A DNA stretch of 6,147 nucleotides, from NCBI GenBank assembly GCA_903859265.1, contig CAIOLZ010000088.1:1-6147 (forward strand), written 5' to 3'. The translations under genes were made by a program, and so were the position numbers. This document shows positions 1 through 4,718 of this stretch, piece after piece. The notes under the pieces were generated by a model. The model saw nothing but the letters and a program-made list of their open reading frames with translations, searched no databases and was not told the DNA's origin. Source of the stretch: an uncultured beta proteobacterium (GTDB taxonomy: Bacteria; Pseudomonadota; Gammaproteobacteria; Burkholderiales; Burkholderiaceae_C). How positions within the stretch are numbered: position 1 is the stretch's first letter; each line of letters begins with the position of its first letter.

Positions 1-87
1 AAAGCTCTCAACGATCTGATGGCTGCGCATGTTTCAAAAAAGACGGTTCAACCTGCGCCCTCAGACGATCAGAAAACCGCACCCTGA
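1..87 (+). CDS. 3' end of an unidentified protein (partial)
   Basis: An open frame enters from the left edge and ends at TGA 85-87, giving 28 residues that start KALNDLMAAH and end DDQKTAP. The first dozen residues look helical. The last dozen are Pro/Ser/Asp/Gln/Lys-rich, as in a disordered C-terminal tail. Too little remains to name a family; because the next genes are two-component proteins it might belong to the same cluster, but that is only context. A perfect 10-bp inverted repeat starts 9 bases after the stop, consistent with the 3' end of a transcript. I am fairly sure that the frame is coding but do not recognise the product. Confidence 0.5.
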   Translation, partial: KALNDLMAAHVSKKTVQPAPSDDQKTAP

Positions 88-170
88 CAGCCACATAGCG
101 ACGGTACTACACCGTCGCTAACACAAGCCAGCACACTTGTGGCGAGCAGGGCTTTGATAGCGGTTTTCAT
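69..170 (-). CDS. possible small secreted or lipoprotein-like peptide, 33 residues
   Basis: On the minus strand ATG (168-170) opens a 33-codon frame ending in TGA (69-71). A GGAG lies 7 bases upstream of the ATG, a well-placed ribosome binding site. The peptide starts MKTAIKALLATSVLAC, which has the charged start, short hydrophobic core and VLAC ending of a bacterial signal peptide, with a loose lipobox (Leu at -2 is not ideal). The remaining 17 residues are small, Gly/Val/Cys-rich and contain three further cysteines (two besides the lipobox one lie in a CGC motif). It is reminiscent of entericidin-like mini-lipoproteins in layout only. Against it, the frame contains a perfect inverted repeat and overlaps the 3' end of the upstream gene in antisense, and 33 codons can occur by chance. 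It could also be the decayed start of a longer exported protein. Confidence 0.3.
   Translation of the reverse strand: MKTAIKALLATSVLACVSDGVVPSLCGCQGAVF
96..120. terminator. 10-bp perfect inverted repeat, terminator-like hairpin without T-run
   Basis: TAGCGACGGT (96-105) and ACCGTCGCTA (111-120) pair perfectly around a 5-base loop. It sits just after the stop at 85-87, where a transcript end is expected, but no run of T follows on either strand, so it is not a canonical intrinsic terminator. It may stabilise a 3' end or be a protein-binding site. It also lies inside the possible minus-strand small ORF. Confidence 0.4.
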
Positions 171-316
171 ATTGTGACTCCGGTGTGTCTTGAAGGCCCC
201 TGCGACGCAATTTGATTGAATGCAGGAGAAGTGGCTGAAGCTTGAGGCCTAACGGCCTGATGCAATAGCAGACAAGGCCGCGAAATGGCGTAGTCAATGT
301 CCTACACATGACTCGC

Positions 317-336
317 TTGTAGGATTTGTCCTGCAA
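317..336. promoter_or_regulatory. 20-bp dyad resembling a GacA/UvrY-type operator
   Basis: TTGTAGGA (317-324), TTTG, TCCTGCAA (329-336) forms an inverted repeat with one mismatch. Read as half-sites it is TGTAGG-N6-CCTGCA, close in shape and spacing to the TGTAAG-N6-CTTACA sites known for GacA/UvrY, which are NarL/FixJ-type regulators. A regulator of that family is encoded at 840-1472. The dyad centre lies about 40 bases before the start point predicted from the -10 at 355-360, the usual place for an activator that touches RNA polymerase at a poor -35. Binding is inferred, not shown. Confidence 0.4.
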
Positions 337-354
337 AGACACGAGAGCCGCTCC

Positions 355-360
355 TATATC
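355..360 (+). promoter_or_regulatory. candidate -10 element for the receiver gene
   Basis: TATATC matches four of six positions of the sigma-70 -10 consensus. The hexamer 17 bases upstream (332-337, TGCAAA) is a poor -35 and overlaps the dyad at 317-336, which would suit an activator-dependent promoter. Transcription would begin near 367, leaving a leader of about 44 bases before the ATG at 411. This is a weak match on its own. Confidence 0.3.
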
Positions 361-410
361 AAGCGTCCGCATTGGGGCGCATACTTGGAGGCAAAACCAC
401 CCAACCTCAC

Positions 411-821
411 ATGCGCAAGCTCAAGACTTACATCGTTGAAGACAGCCAGGTCATCCGGGAGAGCCTGATTGCAACGCTCGAGGAATTGGCGCCCGTCAGA
501 GTCGTTGGTACGGCAGAGAGTGAAGCCACAGCTACGCAGTGGTTGGCCAAAACCGACCAGCGATTGGACCTCATCATCCTGGATATCTTTTTAAAAAGCG
601 GCTCCGGGCTGGGCATCTTGCGCATGCTGCGGGAACTACCCGGGCAGCGCATAGTCGTCATGCTGAGCAACTACGCAACAGCCGATATACGGCGCAAATG
701 CCTGGACCTAGGCGCCACCCGTGTGTTCGACAAATCCAACGAAATCGACGGACTGATGGACTTCTGCAATGCTATGCGCAAGGTTGACATGGACGATGCG
801 AAGTTGCCTGCCGCACCATGA
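411..821 (+). CDS. single-domain response regulator (stand-alone receiver)
   Basis: The 136-residue protein is one receiver domain with no output domain. It shows the acidic pair E10-D11 after strand 1 (YIVED), the phospho-acceptor D58 in LIILDIF, the switch residue S86 in VVMLSNY, an aromatic F106 and the invariant lysine K108 in VFDKS. The short tail (about 122-136) is charged and probably disordered. The ATG at 411 fits the domain start exactly. An in-frame TTG at 372 would add 13 residues that do not belong to the fold. A GGAGG at 387-391 is too far (about 19 bases) to serve the ATG well, so the start is not certain. It converges on the LuxR-type regulator with only 18 bases between stops and no visible terminator, so the transcripts probably overlap. 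Family knowledge suggests a phosphate sink, a relay intermediate or protein-protein signalling; the sequence does not choose between these. Confidence 0.85.
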   Translation: MRKLKTYIVEDSQVIRESLIATLEELAPVRVVGTAESEATATQWLAKTDQRLDLIILDIFLKSGSGLGILRMLRELPGQRIVVMLSNYATADIRRKCLDLGATRVFDKSNEIDGLMDFCNAMRKVDMDDAKLPAAP

Positions 822-839
822 GGCTTATTCCAATTCGGG

Positions 840-1472
840 CTAATTTATCAGTCCGTTTTTCAGGGCGTAGTAGGTCAGATCGCTGTTGGAGTCGAGGTTC
901 ATCTTTTCCATTACGCGTGTGCGATAGGTGCTAACCGTTTTGATGCTCAGGCACATGCTGATGGCCATGTCGCCTACCGATTCTCCACGTGCCAACCGTA
1001 AAAACACCTGCAATTCTCGCTCGGAAAGATGCTCGTGAGGGGGCTTGTCCGACTTGATCGCGACGCCTTCGGCCAACCGCTCCGCCATCGTGGCACTGAC
1101 GTATTTGCGCCCACGGATGACCGTGCGAATAGCCTTGACGATTTCCTCGGGGTCGCAGTCCTTGTTCAAATAGCCACTCGCCCCTTGCCTCAGCAGCGTG
1201 GTGGCGTAGTGCACTTCCGCGAAGCCACTGAATATCAAGACCGGTATTTCTGGAGCGCGCGCCTTGATCGTCGCCAGTGCGTCCACACCACTTTGGTGTG
1301 GCATGGAAATATCCATCAGCAGCACATCAACTCCACCCTTGCGCACTATTTCTTCAGCATCCCGCCCATTCGCTGCTTCTGCCACTACCTGGAAATCAGC
1401 CTGGTCGGCAAAAAACTGCCGAAGGCCGGCCCGAACCATGGCGTGGTCATCAACAATGGCGATTCGAATCAT
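840..1472 (-). CDS. LuxR (NarL/FixJ) family two-component response regulator
   Basis: This 210-residue protein has the full two-domain layout of NarL/FixJ/UvrY regulators. The receiver (about 1-118) has D8-D9 in IVDDH, phospho-acceptor D54 in LLMDISMP, switch S82 in LIFSGF, and Y101 and K104 in GYLNK. The LuxR-type helix-turn-helix (about 148-208) starts LSERELQVFLRLARG and has the recognition region SIKTVSTYRTRVMEKM and the typical end DLTYYALKNGLI. It is therefore expected to bind DNA as a phosphorylated dimer. It is divergent from the histidine kinase gene with 53 bases between start codons, the common arrangement of a cognate pair, so that kinase is its likely partner. No strong Shine-Dalgarno precedes the ATG at 1470-1472. 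UvrY/GacA is the closest familiar layout, but the target genes cannot be read from this window, so no symbol is given. Confidence 0.92.
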   Translation of the reverse strand: MIRIAIVDDHAMVRAGLRQFFADQADFQVVAEAANGRDAEEIVRKGGVDVLLMDISMPHQSGVDALATIKARAPEIPVLIFSGFAEVHYATTLLRQGASGYLNKDCDPEEIVKAIRTVIRGRKYVSATMAERLAEGVAIKSDKPPHEHLSERELQVFLRLARGESVGDMAISMCLSIKTVSTYRTRVMEKMNLDSNSDLTYYALKNGLIN

Positions 1473-1525
1473 GCCGTGCAGTCCATTTCGTCACATGATC
1501 CCATACTTTCCAAGAGACCCTTTAA
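1473..1525. promoter_or_regulatory. 53-bp divergent spacer between regulator and kinase genes
   Basis: This short spacer must hold the start signals of both divergent genes, or their promoters reach into the coding regions. I see no good sigma-70 hexamer pair on either strand. On the plus strand AAGAGA (1512-1517) lies 8 bases before the kinase ATG and is a modest ribosome binding site. No TGTAGG-type dyad like that at 317-336 is seen here. Confidence 0.3.
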
Positions 1526-2857
1526 ATGCAAATAGTCATGGTTCTCAAACGCAGATCGGTGGTATTTTTGCTCGCCACCGTCTCTGCGCTTGGAATGGTA
1601 TTCATCAGCGAAGCAGCGTACTGGAATTCCGTCTATAGCCTCAAGGCCCTCACCGCAACTGCAACCGCTCGAACCGACATCCAGGGCGTGCGCCAGGGCA
1701 TTCTGGCGGTGCAAACCGCCCAACGCAGTTATCTGCTCACCCAGCGCAGCGAGTATCTTGTCGCCTATGACAAGTCCCTTGGCAACCTTGAAACCACGTT
1801 CAATTTTCTGCAAGAACGCTACAAGGGCGATCCGGCAGCAACCCTCTTGCTGACCCGGCTGCATACGGTGATCGGTGCACTTCTGTCCCAATTGGCGCTG
1901 ACGATTCGCCAACACGACGCGGGCCAGCGTATGGCGTTGGAGGACACAGACAACCTGCAGATGGAATCCATTCACAAACTCAGCGATCAGCTGCTGGACC
2001 TCGAAAGCAGCCACGGCGTGGAAAGCGAGAACGACGTTTACAGAACGCTGATGCTCAGCCGTGCGGGCGTTGCATTGCTCAGCGCGGTAAGTCTGCTGGC
2101 GATGGTTATGTATCTGCGCCAAAACTTTGCGTTGGCGCGCCAGCAGCAGGCCATGCAAGTCATCTCACAGAGCGAGCGCGACCGGCTGGAAATTGAAGTG
2201 AGTCAGCGCACCGCGCAATTGACGGAACTGACGCATCACCTGCAAACTGCACGTGAGGACGAGCGACACCGACTTGCGCGCAATCTGCACGACGATCTGG
2301 GAGCTTTGCTTACCTCGGCCAAGCTGGACGCCGCCCGCATACGCTCTAGACTGGCGGCAGACGGACCAGTCGCTGAATCACAGGCCCTGTTGGCCCATCT
2401 GGTTGCTACTCTAAACAGCAGCATCGAGCTGGGAAGAAGCATCATTGAAGACTTGCGCCCTTCTGCGCTGAGCAACCTTGGCCTGGCCGCCACCTTGGAA
2501 ATATTAGTGGGCGAATTTTCTTCCCACTCAGACGTACAAATTCACACTGCACTGGAGCCAGTCGAACTGCAAGAAGGCGAAGAACTGATGGTGTACCGAC
2601 TGGTACAAGAAGCGTTGACCAATATCACCAAGCATGCGCACGCCAGCCATGTATGGGTTTCGCTGGGCATAGCGGAGGGCCAAGTCGAAGTCTCCGTGCG
2701 TGATGATGGCGGCGGTTTTGATACCCAAGCCAAACCGACTTCGGCCTACGGTCTGGTGGGAATGCGCTTCCGTGTAGAGGCCGTACGGGGCAAGCTCACC
2801 GTCGTATCGTCACTTGGTCAAGGCACTCTTATACAGATGCGCCTGCCACTGGCCTGA
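1526..2857 (+). CDS. membrane sensor histidine kinase, CHASE3-like sensor, HisKA_3 and HATPase_c
   Basis: The 443-residue protein is an orthodox kinase without a receiver. One membrane segment lies at about 11-30 after KRR, and a second at about 176-197. Between them is a 145-residue, mostly helical extracytoplasmic region with AVQTAQRSYLLTQRSEYL (61-78), typical of CHASE3 sensors. A coiled linker (about 200-242) leads to the HisKA_3 dimerisation helix, with phospho-acceptor H255 in DERHRLARNLHDDLGALL. The ATPase domain shows the N box QEALTNITKH (361-370), the G1 motif DDGGGF (393-398) and the G2 motif GLVGM (409-413). HisKA_3 kinases normally pair with NarL/FixJ regulators, matching the divergent gene next door. 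The signal is unknown. An alternative start at ATG 1538 would remove four residues; AAGAGA 8 bases upstream favours 1526. Confidence 0.92.
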   Translation: MQIVMVLKRRSVVFLLATVSALGMVFISEAAYWNSVYSLKALTATATARTDIQGVRQGILAVQTAQRSYLLTQRSEYLVAYDKSLGNLETTFNFLQERYKGDPAATLLLTRLHTVIGALLSQLALTIRQHDAGQRMALEDTDNLQMESIHKLSDQLLDLESSHGVESENDVYRTLMLSRAGVALLSAVSLLAMVMYLRQNFALARQQQAMQVISQSERDRLEIEVSQRTAQLTELTHHLQTAREDERHRLARNLHDDLGALLTSAKLDAARIRSRLAADGPVAESQALLAHLVATLNSSIELGRSIIEDLRPSALSNLGLAATLEILVGEFSSHSDVQIHTALEPVELQEGEELMVYRLVQEALTNITKHAHASHVWVSLGIAEGQVEVSVRDDGGGFDTQAKPTSAYGLVGMRFRVEAVRGKLTVVSSLGQGTLIQMRLPLA

Positions 2858-2884
2858 GCCCAACCATCGCGGCTCGAAGTGCTG

Positions 2885-2902
2885 GAATCACCGTGAATCA
2901 CC
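2885..2902. repeat. 8-bp direct repeat with 10-bp period
   Basis: GAATCACC occurs at 2885-2892 and again at 2895-2902, so the two copies lie one helical turn apart, downstream of the kinase stop and about 25 bases before a candidate -35. Such phasing suits two protein protomers binding the same DNA face, but two copies can also arise by chance. Confidence 0.25.
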
Positions 2903-2926
2903 CCGGTTGTCGGTTCGGTACCCATG

Positions 2927-2956
2927 TTGTAACGCAGCACAGGACGGCACTAAACT
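2927..2956 (+). promoter_or_regulatory. weak sigma-70-like promoter for the second receiver gene
   Basis: TTGTAA (2927-2932) and TAAACT (2951-2956) are separated by 18 bases, each matching four of six consensus positions. The predicted start is near 2963, leaving a leader of about 50 bases. The 156-base gap after the kinase gene suggests that the receiver can be transcribed on its own, although no strong terminator is seen between them (only a 5-bp GAGCC/GGCTC stem at 2856-2875). Confidence 0.3.
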
Positions 2957-3013
2957 CATGCCGTTGCGGTGAAAAAATACTCAAAAATCAGCGCGTAAGA
3001 AGGGATGGTTTTC

Positions 3014-3421
3014 ATGGACATCAAGAGAGCGAGGGTCTTCGTCATTGAAGACGAAAAAATCATGAGCACCTATGTTTTGGGTGCTCTGCGCAGAATGGGT
3101 ATTCTGGACCTCTATGCCTTTACCGATGGCGTCGGTGCATTGCGCGAGCTTGGCGATTTGAAGCCCGACCTGATCATTACCGACGTGCACATGGCGCCAA
3201 TGGGGGGTATCGAGTTTGTTCAAAAACTGCGAACACTGCCCGATGAAAAGTTGTCCGCGATCCCGGTCATATTTTTGAGCGCTGATTCCAGCAAATCCAC
3301 CATTGGTGATGTACTGCCACTCGGCGTGGCCGGGTATCTGGTCAAGCCGCCTAACGTGAAGGCTTTGGAGGCAAAAATCGAGCACGCCTTCAAGGGCTAC
3401 AAAACTTTCCTATTTGACTAG
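3014..3421 (+). CDS. CheY-like single-domain response regulator
   Basis: The 135-residue protein is a lone receiver domain. The acidic residues E12-D13 follow strand 1 (VFVIEDE), the phospho-acceptor is D57 in LIITDVHM, the switch residue is S89 in VIFLSAD, and K111-P112 in YLVKPP is the invariant Lys with the conserved following Pro. Y108 is the aromatic switch. No output domain follows. I chose ATG 3014 because AGGG (3001-3004) lies 9 bases ahead of it; the in-frame ATG at 3005 adds three residues and directly abuts that purine run. It lies in the same direction as the histidine kinase, 156 bases downstream. By family it could be a phosphate sink or relay element for that kinase or a chemotaxis-type effector; no chemotaxis gene is present here, so the first is the better guess. 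Confidence 0.88.
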   Translation: MDIKRARVFVIEDEKIMSTYVLGALRRMGILDLYAFTDGVGALRELGDLKPDLIITDVHMAPMGGIEFVQKLRTLPDEKLSAIPVIFLSADSSKSTIGDVLPLGVAGYLVKPPNVKALEAKIEHAFKGYKTFLFD

Positions 3422-3439
3422 CCGGCCTGGGACCCGCCG

Positions 3440-3451
3440 ACAGTGCACTGT
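3440..3451. promoter_or_regulatory. 12-bp perfect palindrome, possible operator
   Basis: ACAGTGCACTGT is a perfect palindrome 19 bases after the receiver stop and about 33 bases before a candidate -35 at 3484. Its position fits a dimeric regulator site or one of two tandem structures at a transcript end. I cannot assign it to a known regulator. Confidence 0.3.
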
Positions 3452-3459
3452 ACGTTTTT

Positions 3460-3479
3460 GTGGCGCAACATTGCGCCAC
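3460..3479. terminator. strong hairpin, GTGGCGCAA/TTGCGCCAC
   Basis: GTGGCGCAA (3460-3468) and TTGCGCCAC (3471-3479) are perfect complements separated by two bases (in RNA probably an 8-bp stem with a 4-base loop). It follows the receiver gene by 38 bases. The T-run GTTTTTG lies before it, not after, on the plus strand, so it lacks the U-tract of an intrinsic terminator. It may still protect the receiver mRNA 3' end, or be an operator for the next promoter. Confidence 0.4.
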
Positions 3480-3483
3480 GTCA

Positions 3484-3511
3484 TTGGCACCTTGTCGAAC
3501 GCGTGTATCGT
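3484..3511 (+). promoter_or_regulatory. candidate sigma-70 promoter for the small ORF
   Basis: TTGGCA (3484-3489, five of six) and TATCGT (3506-3511, four of six) are spaced by 16 bases. Transcription would start near 3518, leaving a 16-base leader that includes the ribosome binding site GGGGTG at 3522-3527. The two palindromes at 3440-3479 lie directly upstream. Confidence 0.35.
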
Positions 3512-3533
3512 TGAATTTTTTGGGGTGCTGATC

Positions 3534-3761
3534 ATGAGCAAAAAGGTGGACAAACTCAGGCGGCTGGTAGCCAAGCTGTCTGCCCGCTATGGCGAGGGCG
3601 ACGCGGATGTGCTTCGCCTGCAGTCTGATCTTGATGCGCTGGAGGTGCTCACAGGCGCGCGGCAGGCAAAAGAACCCGGCGGCAATAAAAAGAGCTTTGA
3701 TTTTCGGTCTGCCAGTCGCCGTCTCTACAGTGATTCATGCGGTTCTGGCAGCCCCCATTGA
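3534..3761 (+). CDS. small charged hypothetical protein, 75 residues
   Basis: From ATG 3534 the product has 75 residues; GGGGTG (3522-3527) lies 6 bases upstream, which supports this start over a longer frame beginning at 3414. Residues 1-40 start MSKKVDKLRRLVAKLSARYG and continue with alternating charged and leucine positions, as in an amphipathic helix or short coiled coil. Residues 41-55 are Gly/Lys-rich and probably flexible. The end (54-75) holds SFDFRSASRRLYSD and a Ser/Gly-rich tip with one Cys. There is no signal peptide or membrane segment. I do not recognise the family. It stands alone between the receiver gene and the convergent yebC-family gene, with its own possible promoter. The frame is probably real given the ribosome binding site and protein-like composition, but the last 15 residues are less convincing. 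Confidence 0.6.
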   Translation: MSKKVDKLRRLVAKLSARYGEGDADVLRLQSDLDALEVLTGARQAKEPGGNKKSFDFRSASRRLYSDSCGSGSPH

Positions 3762-3797
3762 CGTTTTGACGGCGCCAGACCGGGCGATACCCGCTAA

Positions 3798-4511
3798 CTA
3801 ACCCGCCAGTGCGACGTAAACGTTTTGCACATCGTCATTAGCGTCGATAGCAGCGAGAAATGCTTCGACTTCTTCCAGAGCTTCGGCGCTCAAGGTGGCT
3901 GGATCGACAGGATTCTTGGCCTTGTAGCCCAGCTTCGATGAGACGACCGTAAAGCCGAAGTTCGGCAGCGCCCGGCTGACAAGATCCAGGTCGGTCGGGT
4001 CGGTCAGAAAGGTGGTGAAGCCTTCTTCTTCCGCGGGTTCGAAGTCTTGTGCCCCGGCTTCGATGGCCGCCAGTTCAGGGTCTGCCCCCGCGGCGCCGGG
4101 CTCGGCATCGATCATGCCGACATGGTCAAAATCCCAGGCCACCGACCCCGAGGTCCCCAACTGCCCTTTGCGAAACAAAACCCGCATTTCGGGCGCCGTG
4201 CGGTTGACGTTGTCGGTCAGGCACTCCACCATCACGGCGACGCGGTGCGGGGCGAAACCTTCGTAAATCACACGTTCAAACTGGACAGACTCGCCCGATA
4301 GCCCGGCGCCTTTTTTGATGGCGCGTTCCAGCGTTTCCTTGGGCATGGACACTTTGCGCGCCTGCTCAACGACCAGGCGCAGTTTGGAGTTGGCGGCGGG
4401 GTCCGCGCCGCTGCGGGCGGCCACCATGATGTCCTTGGCCAGCCGGCCAAAGAGTTTGCCTCTGGCATCTGCCGCTGCCGCCTTGCCTTTTGCTTTCCAC
4501 TGCGCGCCCAT
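3798..4511 (-). CDS. YebC/PmpR (TACO1) family protein
   Basis: The 237-residue length and whole-protein pattern are typical of the family. The N-terminal domain begins MGAQWKAKGKAAAADARGK, with GKLFGRLAKDI (18-28) and NSKLRLVVEQAR (41-52). Next come the hallmark YEGFAPHRVAVMVECLTDNV (83-102) with NRT, and GSVAWDF (122-128). The C-terminal part ends in DANDDVQNVYVAL (223-235). Family members were long annotated as DNA-binding transcription regulators (PmpR). More recent work points to YebC/TACO1 proteins helping ribosomes through difficult sequences such as proline runs. Which applies here cannot be told. The MGAQWK start differs from the MAGHSKW start of classic YebC, so this could be the second paralogue that many proteobacteria carry. 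AAAGGA lies 9 bases before the ATG on the minus strand. It converges with the small ORF (36 bases between) and is divergent from the transporter operon. Confidence 0.93.
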   Translation of the reverse strand: MGAQWKAKGKAAAADARGKLFGRLAKDIMVAARSGADPAANSKLRLVVEQARKVSMPKETLERAIKKGAGLSGESVQFERVIYEGFAPHRVAVMVECLTDNVNRTAPEMRVLFRKGQLGTSGSVAWDFDHVGMIDAEPGAAGADPELAAIEAGAQDFEPAEEEGFTTFLTDPTDLDLVSRALPNFGFTVVSSKLGYKAKNPVDPATLSAEALEEVEAFLAAIDANDDVQNVYVALAG

Positions 4512-4543
4512 GGGGGTGATTCCTTTGTATTGTGAGGGGGTGG

Positions 4544-4549
4544 TTTATA
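4544..4549 (-). promoter_or_regulatory. candidate -10 element for the yebC-family gene
   Basis: Read on the minus strand this is TATAAA, five of six to the -10 consensus, preceded by GGTG. It would start transcription near 4537, giving a leader of about 25 bases that contains the AAAGGA ribosome binding site. No good -35 lies 16-18 bases upstream, so the match is incomplete. Confidence 0.35.
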
Positions 4550-4718
4550 CACCCGGTGGAAGGTAGGCGGTCATTCGAAAATCCTCGGGGCTGCAGACAA
4601 TGGGTGGAATGGACCGTGACTTTATCCCAAGGCCGGTGCGCAGAATCGGACCTGGGGCTAACGCCGCACCGCTTTATCATCATCCTCAGCTTATTTGTCA
4701 CACCGGCTCTTCCACCCT

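Larger units (their letters stand above)
171..410. other. intergenic region upstream of the first receiver gene
   Basis: Apart from the possible small ORF at 69-170, the stretch from 88 to 410 shows no convincing gene. A minus-strand frame across 118-372 has a Cys/Arg-rich composition without a recognisable domain and is taken as chance. Visible structure: a small hairpin AGGCC/GGCCT at 245-258, and a cluster of TCCTRCA-type arms at 300-336 next to a plausible -10 at 355-360, described separately. Confidence 0.5.

Noticed and set aside
118..372. 84-codon minus-strand frame across the first intergenic region
   Set aside because: Cys/Arg-rich composition without domain or signal peptide, no good ribosome binding site, and it covers the dyad and -10 region of the next gene.
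1469..2158. 229-codon minus-strand frame opposite the kinase gene
   Set aside because: It is the antisense shadow of a kinase with all catalytic motifs; its His/Gln-rich sequence has no recognisable fold.
3589..3801. Overlapping frame ending in a hydrophobic stretch, considered as a frameshifted end of the small protein
   Set aside because: The 3534 frame reaches a stop with protein-like sequence to about residue 68, and no homologue is available to argue for a shift.
4671..4690. TTATCATCAT as a BioR biotin-repressor site
   Set aside because: It agrees with the TTATMKATAA consensus only in the first five bases and is not palindromic.
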